Shown here in pieces: positions 41,453 to 49,013 of a stretch of 64,000 bases of DNA. Source of the stretch: CAYQLT01 sp964418425 (GTDB lineage: Bacteria > Bacillota > Limnochordia > Limnochordales > Geochordaceae). The notes below the pieces were generated by a model. That model was not told the origin of the DNA and did no database searches. It worked only from the letters and a program-made list of their open reading frames with translations. Both the position numbers and the translations under genes were made by a program. The stretch lies in NCBI GenBank assembly GCA_964418425.1, contig CAYQLT010000011.1, positions 6,374 to 70,373 on the forward strand, written 5' to 3'. The number at the start of each line of letters is the position of its first letter. Position 1 is the stretch's first letter.

Positions 41453-42064
41453 TCACTGGGAAGCGTGGGCCACGATCGCGTCGGAGCGGGTGATGATCCC
41501 CTTGTAGAGAAAGGCCACCTGGCGTGCTGCCGCCTGCAGGTCGAAGGGCGTCAAGGCGGAGACGGCATCCAGGGGCAGCACCACCTTGTACCAGCGCAAC
41601 GCCGCGCTCCCGGCCGTGTGTAGAACGCAGATGTTGGCCACGGTTCCCGTGACGATGAGGGTGTCCGCCCCGGTCAGGCGCAGCTCGTGATCCAGGCTGG
41701 TGCCGTAAAAGCCGTCGTAGCGGACCTTGCGAATGACCCGTTCCCCTCGCTGGGGCTGCAGCTCGTCGATGATGCGAGCTCCCCAGGTGTCGGCTACCAC
41801 GTGCTCTCCCCAGATGGCGAATTCGGGATCCCCAGGATAATGCCAGTCCTGGGTGAAAAAGACCGGCATGTGGTGCGAACGGGCCAGCTGGAGCAGCTTC
41901 TGGATGGCTCCCACCGTGCGGGGGGCGTCGGGGACGAACAGCCTCCCCTCGGGCCTGCAGAAGTCATTTTGCATGTCTACCACGATGAGCGCGGTGCGCT
42001 CCGGGTCCACCTCGACCCGCTCCTGTACCTCGTACTCGGGCACCTCCACACTGCGCGAGGCCAT
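41453..42064 (-). CDS. Isochorismatase-family cysteine hydrolase (nicotinamidase-like)
   Basis: 203 residues. TALIVVDMQNDFCRPEGRLF gives the catalytic aspartate, FFTQDWHYPGDPEF the metal/loop region and the cysteine is in VTGTVANICVLHTAGSAA. This is the nicotinamidase/isochorismatase fold; DMQNDF with a following ‘H’ loop and the C in ANICV are typical. The best candidate reaction is amide hydrolysis (nicotinamide to nicotinate or related), but substrate is not fixed by sequence. It follows pepV by 52 bp on the same strand order. Confidence 0.85.
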   Translation of the reverse strand: MASRSVEVPEYEVQERVEVDPERTALIVVDMQNDFCRPEGRLFVPDAPRTVGAIQKLLQLARSHHMPVFFTQDWHYPGDPEFAIWGEHVVADTWGARIIDELQPQRGERVIRKVRYDGFYGTSLDHELRLTGADTLIVTGTVANICVLHTAGSAALRWYKVVLPLDAVSALTPFDLQAAARQVAFLYKGIITRSDAIVAHASQ

Positions 42065-42249
42065 GCCTACACCCCCGTCCGGGCCCGCAGGCTTCCTTCC
42101 CCATTGTTCGGAAGCCCGGACCCCTTGTCAAACCGGCGAGCCGGCGCCGGCCGCCGTGCTCGGCTCATTGTGCCCCGGCCGGCGGCACTCCACAAGCCTC
42201 GGAGCGTCGCAACCGGCATCCCCTGCAGCGAGGAGGCGGATCGGAAACC
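42065..42249. other. Intergenic region between divergent genes
   Basis: A stretch of 185 bp between the cysteine hydrolase (minus strand) and the secreted glycoside-hydrolase-like gene (plus strand). It must contain both promoters, but I could not pick out convincing hexamers. A GAGGAGGCGG at 42229-42238 is the likely ribosome site for the right-hand gene. Confidence 0.4.
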
Positions 42250-44040
42250 ATGCAGACGGGGCAGCCCGGTAAGGCAAAGCCGACCCCGATGCGGGCTTGC
42301 GCCCTGCTTTCCCTGAGCCTGGCCTTGGGCCTGACCCTGGCCGTCTCCGGAAGTTCCCGGGCGGGCACGGCCGGGCCGGAGGCCGCATCGCTTCCCGTGC
42401 GAGCGGTGTGGGTCGACAACGGCACGCTGGCGCGCCTGGAGGGGCGCCCGGGCGTCGCCCGCCTCATGGATCAGATCCGGGAGGCCGGCTTCAACACGGT
42501 GTTCGTGGAGGCGCTCTTTCGAGGCTACAGCCTCTACCCGGGCCCGTGGCAGGATCCCCGATTCGCCCGCTGGCCCGAGGACCCCCTTCAGGTGGTGACT
42601 GACGAGGGGCGCCGGGCCGGCCTGAGCGTCCACGCCTGGATGTGGGCCCTGGGAGCCGGGATCCTCGGGCGCGGTGGCCCGCTGCTCCAGCAGCACCCCG
42701 AGTGGGCCAACCTGGACGCCGCCGGCAATGCCTTTTCGGCCACCGAGTCGGCCATGCCCTGGCTCGACCCGTCCCGCCCGGAGGTTCGGGCGTTTGTGGC
42801 GGCCGAGGCCGCGGGGCTGGCGAGCCGGTACGGGCTGGACGGCATCCACCTGGACTACGTGCGCTACTCCAACGAGCTGGCAGGCCCGTTCGGCTTTTCG
42901 CCCCATTCCCTGCAGGCCTTCGAGGAGGCGACCGGAATTCGCCTGGCCGCTCGGGATCCTGCCTCCCTGTCGGCACAGGAGCAGGAGGCGTGGGATCTGT
43001 GGAGGGAGGACCAGGTTACCCGACTTGTGGCCGAGGTGCGGGAAAAGCTGCGCTCCACGGCAACGAAAGCCTTGCTTTCGGCGGCCGTCATCCCCGAGCT
43101 GACACAGGCCCGCCTGTTGTTTCTGCAGGACTGGCGGCGCTGGCTGGCCGACGGTCTGGTCGACTTCGTGACGGTGATGGCGTACACCTCATCCCGGGAG
43201 AACCTGGAGGACGTCCTGGCCAGCGTCCGGGCCGACCTGGAGGCCCTGGCTCCCTGGCGGCCGGTGGAAGAGCTGGCCCGCCGTACCGTGGTCGGGCTGG
43301 CCCTGTACGCTGTGACGCCCGATTCCCTGCCCGGGCAACTGGAGGCGGTCCGGGCCCACCGGTTTGGGGGTGTGGCGCTGTTCTCCACATCGTACCTGAG
43401 CCTTCCGGTTCGCCGCATGCTGGCCGGCGGCCCTTTTGCCGACCCCTCTACGCCGCCCGATCTGGCCGCCGGGGTCGTCGCCGCCCCCCTGCCTCGCCAG
43501 GCCCGGCCTCGCGCCGCGCCTCCCGCCCTGGTGGACGGCGATGGGACGGACACGCTCTCCCGGGCGGCCTTGGCCTCCGGCGGCCTCCCGGTCAACCTGG
43601 CCCGCTCCGCCCGGGTTCAGGTGGACTCGAGCTTCCGGGGCTACTCGCCGGCGCCGCTCACCGACGGCGTGCGCAACGATGTCAGCGAGGTGGGGCGCTG
43701 GGCCGAGGTGGCCTGGGCCTCGGCGGAGACGCCGGGCCCGCACTGGGTGGAGTTGGTGTGGGAGCAGCCGGTGACCGTGAGCCGGGTGGATGTCTACTGG
43801 GCCCTGGACCGGGGTCGCTTCTTGAGCTCTCGTCGGGTGCGTCTGGAAGCGCTCACCGGGAGCGGTGAATGGGAGGTTCTCTGGGATATCGAGTCCGCGG
43901 CTCCCAGTCACCGCATCCGCCGAACCTCGGTCACCTTCATGCCCGTCACCACCACGGCGCTGCGCCTGGTGCAGCCCGACGGGGCAGGTCCTCTTGGCCG
44001 CCCCAACTTGATGTGGATAGCCGAAATCGAGGTCTACTGA
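42250..44040 (+). CDS. Secreted GHL10-family glycosidase-like protein with C-terminal discoidin-type domain
   Basis: 596 residues. A signal peptide (ACALLSLSLALGLTLAVSGS, ending near SSRAGTAG) is followed by a (beta/alpha)8 barrel of the DUF187/GHL10 family: VRAVWVDNGTLARLE, GFNTVFVEALFRGYSLYPG, SVHAWMWALG and SRYGLDGIHLDYVRYSNELA, the last with the usual DxxHLDYVRY motif and catalytic candidates. From about residue 455 a beta-sandwich resembling F5/8 type C (NLARSARVQVDSSFRGYSPA and PLTDGVRNDVSEVGRWAEV) would bind carbohydrate. It probably trims or binds cell-wall or surface glycan outside the cytoplasmic membrane. Confidence 0.82.
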   Translation: MQTGQPGKAKPTPMRACALLSLSLALGLTLAVSGSSRAGTAGPEAASLPVRAVWVDNGTLARLEGRPGVARLMDQIREAGFNTVFVEALFRGYSLYPGPWQDPRFARWPEDPLQVVTDEGRRAGLSVHAWMWALGAGILGRGGPLLQQHPEWANLDAAGNAFSATESAMPWLDPSRPEVRAFVAAEAAGLASRYGLDGIHLDYVRYSNELAGPFGFSPHSLQAFEEATGIRLAARDPASLSAQEQEAWDLWREDQVTRLVAEVREKLRSTATKALLSAAVIPELTQARLLFLQDWRRWLADGLVDFVTVMAYTSSRENLEDVLASVRADLEALAPWRPVEELARRTVVGLALYAVTPDSLPGQLEAVRAHRFGGVALFSTSYLSLPVRRMLAGGPFADPSTPPDLAAGVVAAPLPRQARPRAAPPALVDGDGTDTLSRAALASGGLPVNLARSARVQVDSSFRGYSPAPLTDGVRNDVSEVGRWAEVAWASAETPGPHWVELVWEQPVTVSRVDVYWALDRGRFLSSRRVRLEALTGSGEWEVLWDIESAAPSHRIRRTSVTFMPVTTTALRLVQPDGAGPLGRPNLMWIAEIEVY

Positions 44041-44163
44041 ACGAATTCCTCTTGGGCAGAGCAGCGGCCCGCTGCGGCCGGGCGGGCCGCGAGGCGGCGG
44101 GGCCCGGCAGCCTGCAGGAAAGCGAAAGAGTTCGCACTCGGCGACGGCGGGCACCCGTAGGGC

Positions 44164-44262
44164 TGGCGGAAGAACGTGGGAATCGAACCCACCGGGAGAC
44201 TCAGCCGAGCCCCCCCAACGGGTTTGAAGCCCGCGGGGCCCACCAGGCGCCCAGGTTCTTCC
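44164..44262 (-). tRNA. selC: Selenocysteine tRNA (anticodon TCA)
   Basis: On the minus strand an 8-bp acceptor stem GGAAGAAC (from 44262) pairs with GTTCTTCC, discriminator G at 44167, and CCA is encoded at 44166-44164. The anticodon loop is CTTCAAA within a GCGGG/CCCGT stem, giving TCA, and is followed by TTGGGG as in other selC genes. A 5-bp T stem (GTGGG/CCCAC) makes the Sec-specific 8+5 arrangement, and the variable arm is very long. The genome must therefore decode UGA as selenocysteine; selA, selB and selD are not in the window. Confidence 0.96.
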
Positions 44263-44285
44263 GGGTCATGATTGTACCACATCGT

Positions 44286-44291
44286 TATAAT
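44286..44291 (+). promoter_or_regulatory. -10 box of the anchored HtrA gene
   Basis: A perfect TATAAT lies 38 bp before the start codon, just outside the tRNA-Sec gene. No good -35 hexamer was found at 16-18 bp, so activation or an alternative element may be needed. Confidence 0.55.
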
Positions 44292-44328
44292 GGGGTTCGT
44301 GATACGGGTTCGGGGAGGCGCGAGGGTC

Positions 44329-45534
44329 ATGACGGCATGGTCATCGGCCAGGAGCCGCATCGGGTGGTACGTGGCCCTGGCTCTGGTCAGCTTCCTTCTC
44401 GGTGCGCTGGTCGCGTCGGTGGCGCTCAACGGAAGCCTCTTCGCGCAGCCAGCGGCGCCCGCACGGGCGCCGGAGCCGCCCGCGGTATTGGTGCAGACGC
44501 CCGGCGTCGGCGACCCGTACGTGTTCGCGGACATCGCCGAACGGGTCAGCCCTGCCGTGGTGTACGTACAGGTGGAGTACCCGCGCCAGCAGGCCGTCCA
44601 GCGGGACCCGTTCTTTGAGTTCTGGTTCGGGCCACTGCCCATGCCGGGCCAGCGCCCCACCAGCGCGGGCACGGGGTTCATCATCTCCGAGGATGGCTAC
44701 ATCCTCACCAACCAGCACGTGGTGGGCCAGCCCGGCCAGGACCAGCGGATCACCGTGAAGATCTCCACCGCCGACTTCAGCAAGGACGTGCCCGCCCGTT
44801 TGGTGGGGGCCAGCTTCAGCCTGGATCTGGCCGTTCTGAAGATCGACAAGCCCCGCGGGCTCGACCGCCTGCCGGTGGCGCCCCTGGGCGACTCCGACAA
44901 GACCCGGCCGGGCGAATGGGTCGTGGCCATCGGCAACCCCTACGGCGAGCAGTTCGAGCACACGGTCACGGTGGGCGTGGTGAGTGCCAAGGGACGCAAG
45001 ATCCGGGCCCTGGATCGGGAGTCCGGGCGGGTGCGGGAGTACGAGAACCTCCTGCAGACGGACGCGGCCATCAACCCGGGCAACTCGGGCGGACCCCTGC
45101 TGAACGTGCGCGGCGAGGTCATCGGCATCAACACCGCGGTCAACGCCGAAGGGCAGAACATCGGGTTTGCCATCCCCATCAACGCCGCCAAGAAGGTGCT
45201 CAGCGACCTCATCGAGCGGGGTGGCGTGGTCGGGCCTTACATGGGTGTCCAGGTGGACAACCTGGACGAGCGACTCGCTCGTTACCTCGGCCTTGCGGAC
45301 ACCCGCGGCGCCCTGGTGGTGGAGGTGGTCTCAGGCTCCCCCGCCGAGAAGGCCGGCCTTCGAGCCTATGACGTCATCCGGCGCCTGGGCCGCACCGATA
45401 TCCAGGACGCAAGCCACCTCATCCGAGAGCTTCAGCAATACAAGCCCAACGATCAGGTGCTCCTGCAAGTGTGGCGGGATGGGCGGCTGACCACCCTGGT
45501 GGTGCAGCTGGGCGAGCGGGTGCGCCAGGACTGA
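44329..45534 (+). CDS. htrA: Membrane-anchored HtrA/DegP-like serine protease
   Basis: A 401-residue protein. ATG 44329 has GGGGAGGCGCGAGGG upstream. One N-terminal membrane span (WYVALALVSFLLGALVASVA) leaves the protease outside the inner membrane. Triad: His in ILTNQHVVGQ, Asp in FSLDLAVLKI, Ser in INPGNSGGPLLN. A C-terminal PDZ domain carries VVSGSPAEKAGLRAYDVI. It would degrade or refold envelope proteins. It is convergent with ftsH, with 36 bp between stops. This is the second HtrA in the window and the only anchored one. Confidence 0.92.
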   Translation: MTAWSSARSRIGWYVALALVSFLLGALVASVALNGSLFAQPAAPARAPEPPAVLVQTPGVGDPYVFADIAERVSPAVVYVQVEYPRQQAVQRDPFFEFWFGPLPMPGQRPTSAGTGFIISEDGYILTNQHVVGQPGQDQRITVKISTADFSKDVPARLVGASFSLDLAVLKIDKPRGLDRLPVAPLGDSDKTRPGEWVVAIGNPYGEQFEHTVTVGVVSAKGRKIRALDRESGRVREYENLLQTDAAINPGNSGGPLLNVRGEVIGINTAVNAEGQNIGFAIPINAAKKVLSDLIERGGVVGPYMGVQVDNLDERLARYLGLADTRGALVVEVVSGSPAEKAGLRAYDVIRRLGRTDIQDASHLIRELQQYKPNDQVLLQVWRDGRLTTLVVQLGERVRQD

Positions 45535-45570
45535 TACGGCTGCCGGCCGGCCGGGCCGGGCCCGCTTCGG

Positions 45571-47508
45571 CTATCCCTCCGCCGGGCGCGGCTGCTTGGC
45601 CGGCGGCTCCAGAAGGCCATCGCCGTCCAGGGCCCGGCGGCGCTCCTTGGACTCCTGGGTTACGGGTGCCGGCCTGGCAGGCTCGACGGCAGCAGCCGGG
45701 GCCCGGGCCGGCAGTTCCCGACCCTCGACGGCCGCCACGAAGGCCTCCCGATCCAGGGTTTCCCGTTCCTCCAGCGCCTGGACCACCCGCTGCAGGGCCT
45801 CCCGATGCTCCTTCAGGATGTTGGAAGCCCGAGTGTAGGCCTCTTCGATGAGGCTGCGGACCTCGTCGTCGATGGCCGCCGCCACCTGCTCGCTGTAGTT
45901 GCGGTCCCGGGCGATGTCGCGGCCCAGGAAGATGAGGTCCTCGTGCTGGCGCCCGAAGGTGAGAGGCCCCAGCTTGCTCATGCCCCAGGCCATCACCATG
46001 GTTCGGGCCAGCTTGGTGGCCTGCTCGAGATCGTTTTGGGCCCCCGTGCTCACCTCGTTGAAGGCCAGCTCCTCGGCGGCCCGCCCACCCAGGATGTGGG
46101 CCAGGCGATCCAGGAGCTCGCTGCGGGTCTCCACCATGCGGTCCTCGTCGGGGAGCACCATGGTGTAGCCCCCCGCCAGCCCACGGCCCACGATGGTCAC
46201 CTTATGCACCGGGTCCGAATGGGGCAGGAAGTGGGCCACGAGAGCGTGCCCGGCCTCGTGGTAGGCCAGCACCTTCTTGTCCTGGGGCCGGATCACTCGC
46301 CGCCGCCGCTCGGGCCCCATCAGCACGCGGTCGATGGCCTCCTCGCACTCGTCCATTCCAATGCGCTTCTTGCCCCGCCGGGCCGCCAGGATGGCCGCCT
46401 CGTTCATGACGTTCTCCAGGTCGGCCCCCACAAAACCCGGGGTGCGCCGGGCCAGCACCTTCAGGTCCACGTCCGGACCCAGCGGCTTGTTGCGGCTGTG
46501 TACCTTCAGGATCTCGTAGCGACCCTCCACATCCGGGCGGTCCACCACCACTTTGCGGTCAAACCGTCCCGGCCGCAAAAGCGCCGGGTCCAGCACGTCC
46601 GGACGGTTGGTGGCCGCCATAATGATAATGCCGCTGTTGGGCTCAAAACCGTCCATCTCCACCAGAAGTTGGTTGAGAGTCTGCTCCCGCTCGTCGTGGC
46701 CGCCGCCCAGCCCGGCACCCCGCTGGCGGCCCACCGCATCCAGCTCGTCGATGAAGACGATGCACGGGCTGTTTTTCTTGGCCGTCTCGAACAGGTCCCG
46801 CACCCGGGCGGCTCCCACGCCCACAAACATCTCCACGAAGTCCGAGCCGCTGATGCTGAAGAAGGGTACTCCTGCCTCTCCCGCCACGGCCCGCGCCAAA
46901 AGCGTCTTCCCGGTGCCCGGCGGGCCCACCAGCAGGATACCCTTGGGGACCCTTGCTCCCATCTCCACGAACTTCTTGGGATGCTTGAGAAACTCCACGA
47001 TCTCCTGAAGCTCTTGCTTGGCCTCGTCCAGGCCCGCCACATCGTTGAAAGTGACCTTGGTCTTCTCCTCGGTGTGCAGCCGGGCCCGGCTCTTGCCGAA
47101 AGACATGGCCCGGTTGGAGCCGCCCTGCATCTGGTTGAGGAAAAAGAGCCAGATGCCCACAAAGACCACCAGCGTGATCAGGTTGGGCAGCAGGCTCAGC
47201 CACCACGGCGGGCTCGGCGGGGGCTCCACGGCGATCTGGACGCCCTTCTCCTCCAGGCGCTTGATCAGGTCGCCGCCGTTGGGCGGGATGTTGGTCACGA
47301 AGGTGGTGTTATCCCGCAACACGCCCTCGATCTTCTGATCCCCGATGACCCGCACGCTGACCAGCTGTCCGGCCTCGAGGTACCTCACGAACTGCCAGTA
47401 CTCGATCTGCCGCTTGCCTTCGGAGGGGGAATAAAAGGTGCTCACGATCGCGATGAAGATGATCGCGATGAGCAGGTAGAGGCTGATGCCTCTCAGGAAC
47501 CTGTTCAA
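45571..47508 (-). CDS. ftsH: ATP-dependent zinc metalloprotease FtsH
   Basis: 645 residues from TTG 47508 (GGAGGGGAGG upstream). Two membrane spans (about 10-25 and 107-125) flank a small periplasmic domain. The AAA module has Walker A GPPGTGKT (195-202), Walker B VFIDE (251-255) and the arginine finger region LRPGRFDRKV. The peptidase site is HEAGH (417-421), with a third zinc ligand later, near LGGRAAEELAF. It degrades damaged membrane proteins and regulators. It has its own promoter inside the 3' end of tilS. The C-terminal tail is disordered. Confidence 0.96.
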   Translation of the reverse strand: MNRFLRGISLYLLIAIIFIAIVSTFYSPSEGKRQIEYWQFVRYLEAGQLVSVRVIGDQKIEGVLRDNTTFVTNIPPNGGDLIKRLEEKGVQIAVEPPPSPPWWLSLLPNLITLVVFVGIWLFFLNQMQGGSNRAMSFGKSRARLHTEEKTKVTFNDVAGLDEAKQELQEIVEFLKHPKKFVEMGARVPKGILLVGPPGTGKTLLARAVAGEAGVPFFSISGSDFVEMFVGVGAARVRDLFETAKKNSPCIVFIDELDAVGRQRGAGLGGGHDEREQTLNQLLVEMDGFEPNSGIIIMAATNRPDVLDPALLRPGRFDRKVVVDRPDVEGRYEILKVHSRNKPLGPDVDLKVLARRTPGFVGADLENVMNEAAILAARRGKKRIGMDECEEAIDRVLMGPERRRRVIRPQDKKVLAYHEAGHALVAHFLPHSDPVHKVTIVGRGLAGGYTMVLPDEDRMVETRSELLDRLAHILGGRAAEELAFNEVSTGAQNDLEQATKLARTMVMAWGMSKLGPLTFGRQHEDLIFLGRDIARDRNYSEQVAAAIDDEVRSLIEEAYTRASNILKEHREALQRVVQALEERETLDREAFVAAVEGRELPARAPAAAVEPARPAPVTQESKERRRALDGDGLLEPPAKQPRPAEG

Positions 47509-47572
47509 CCCCGGGCCTCCCCTCCGCTGCCCCGGACCTCGATCCAACGCCCCCACCCCACCGACAGGTGAC

Positions 47573-47591
47573 GCCGGGCCCCCGGCCCGGC
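47573..47591 (-). other. Strong hairpin in the ftsH leader
   Basis: The 8-bp perfect inverted repeat GCCGGGCC-CCC-GGCCCGGC (plus-strand reading) lies in the transcribed leader of ftsH, 65 nt before the start codon. It is not followed by a T-run. It could stabilise the mRNA or affect translation. Confidence 0.45.
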
Positions 47592-47627
47592 GCCCCCTTG
47601 CTTCACGGTCCGTATCGCTTCCAGCCC

Positions 47628-47636
47628 ATTATACCA
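47628..47636 (-). promoter_or_regulatory. Extended -10 promoter of ftsH
   Basis: On the minus strand the sequence TGGTATAAT gives a perfect -10 box with the TGn extension, 17-23 bp past the tilS stop. The -35 region is weak. The leader would be about 113 nt. Confidence 0.65.
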
Positions 47637-47650
47637 CGCGGCCCGAACCC

Positions 47651-48724
47651 CTACCCATCGCCGTCCCGGGGCCGGCCCGCGGCCGCGGCCATCCACAGCC
47701 AGCCCTCCGACACTCCGGCCCGCACGCCGTGGGGAAGATGGACCACCCGACCGCCGTGCCCGCGCCGGGCCAGCTCCAGAACAGCCTCCACGGCCTGCAG
47801 CCCCAGTGCCCCCCGCCTGCCGCCCGATACCTCTTCGAACGCCCGCACCACAATCCGTCGCGCCAGGGGCGCAGGCAATGCGCCCAGGGGCCGGGCGGGT
47901 ACGGCCAGCCTTCCCCCCTGCTTTGTGGCGGCCAGCCGTCGCCACGCCTCCTGGGCCTGGCCCCGAAGGTAGGCCTCGTCCTCGCGGGCCAGCGACGCCA
48001 GCCTCACCAGCGCGCGGCGGGCCCCCGGACGGATGCGGGATTCGATGAGGGGCAAAAGTTCGTGCCGAACCCGATTGCGCAAGGGCAACTCCCAGCGGTT
48101 GCTCTCGTCCTCCACCGGGGCCAGGCCCGCCTGGTGGCAGTACTCCTGAACCTCTTCCCGCCACACCTCGATGAGGGGACGAACGAAACGGCCCCGCACG
48201 GGAGGGATTCCTCCCAGCCCGGCCACCCCCGCGCCCCGGAGAACCCACATCAGCACCGTTTCGGCCTGGTCGTCGGCGGTGTGGCCCAAGGCCACCTTCT
48301 GGGCTCCCAGCTCCCCGGCCGCCTCCTCCAGGGCCCGATAGCGCAGCTCCCGGGCCGCCGTCTCCAGGGAGAGCCGCCGCAGCCGCGCCCACGTCGGCAC
48401 CTCCACCCGCCGCACGTGAAACCCAACCCCCAGCGTCGAGGCCAGCGCCGACGCGGCGGCCAGGTCAGCCTCTACGGCGGCCCCCCGAATGCCGTGGTCC
48501 ACATAGAGCGCCTCCAGCCTCAGGGAGAGCCTCTCGGAAAGCAGGGCCAGCGCGTGGGTCAACGCCGAGGAGTCCGGGCCGCCCGACAACCCGATGAGCA
48601 CTCGCTCGCCGGGTTGCAGCATGGCAAAGCGCCGCACGGTGCGAGCCATCTTCAGAAAGAGGCGACTTCGCCGCAGCGCCGCCGCGGGTACCGTAGCACT
48701 CGCCCCTTCCACTTGCACGCACAC
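47651..48724 (-). CDS. tilS: tRNA(Ile)-lysidine synthase
   Basis: 357 residues from GTG 48724. The PP-loop ATP site is VLIGLSGGPDSSALTHAL (SGGPDS 47-52), and the conserved YVDHGIRGAAVEAD, GHTADDQAETVLM and RPLIEVWREEVQEYC segments are TilS-specific. It modifies C34 of tRNA-Ile(CAU) to lysidine so that AUA is read as isoleucine; it is essential. The tilS-ftsH pair is the usual Bacillota order, but the hpt gene normally between them is absent. Confidence 0.94.
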   Translation of the reverse strand: MCVQVEGASATVPAAALRRSRLFLKMARTVRRFAMLQPGERVLIGLSGGPDSSALTHALALLSERLSLRLEALYVDHGIRGAAVEADLAAASALASTLGVGFHVRRVEVPTWARLRRLSLETAARELRYRALEEAAGELGAQKVALGHTADDQAETVLMWVLRGAGVAGLGGIPPVRGRFVRPLIEVWREEVQEYCHQAGLAPVEDESNRWELPLRNRVRHELLPLIESRIRPGARRALVRLASLAREDEAYLRGQAQEAWRRLAATKQGGRLAVPARPLGALPAPLARRIVVRAFEEVSGGRRGALGLQAVEAVLELARRGHGGRVVHLPHGVRAGVSEGWLWMAAAAGRPRDGDG

Positions 48725-48750
48725 CCCCGCAGGCCCGGCCCAAACCCCAA

Positions 48751-48780
48751 CAAAAGAGACGGCCCGCGAGGGCGGACCGT
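48751..48780 (-). terminator. Rho-independent terminator of the SPW-repeat gene
   Basis: On the minus strand a 9-bp stem (ACGGTCCGC / GCGGGCCGT, one T-G pair, loop CCTC) is followed by CTCTTTTGTT. It ends the transcript of the SPW gene before tilS begins. Confidence 0.7.
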
Positions 48781-48821
48781 CCGATCAAGCAAGCAGCCTG
48801 CGACAACCGGCTTGCAAACCG

Positions 48822-48989
48822 CTAGGTCCCGGCCTTGGACTGCGCGGCCGTGTTGGACCAGTAAGCGAGAACCGCAACGATAATGCCGCCGACCACGCTG
48901 ATCCACCGCAGCGGATCAAAGCTGGTCACCACGAAGGGCAGGATGATGAGCAGGACACCAACGACCACGTTGACCCAGTTCTGCCACAC
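48822..48989 (-). CDS. SPW-repeat small membrane protein
   Basis: 55 residues, below most length cut-offs. GTG 48989 follows GAGGGGGGAAA. The sequence is VWQNWVNVVVGVLLIILPFV then DPLRWISVVGGIIVAVLAYW, which shows the WxNWVNxxxGxxLxxxPF pattern of SPW-repeat proteins. Two membrane spans are expected. The function of the family is unknown. It is followed by a clear terminator. Confidence 0.75.
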   Translation of the reverse strand: MWQNWVNVVVGVLLIILPFVVTSFDPLRWISVVGGIIVAVLAYWSNTAAQSKAGT

Positions 48990-49013
48990 GGCGGATTTCC
49001 CCCCTCAGCTGGA

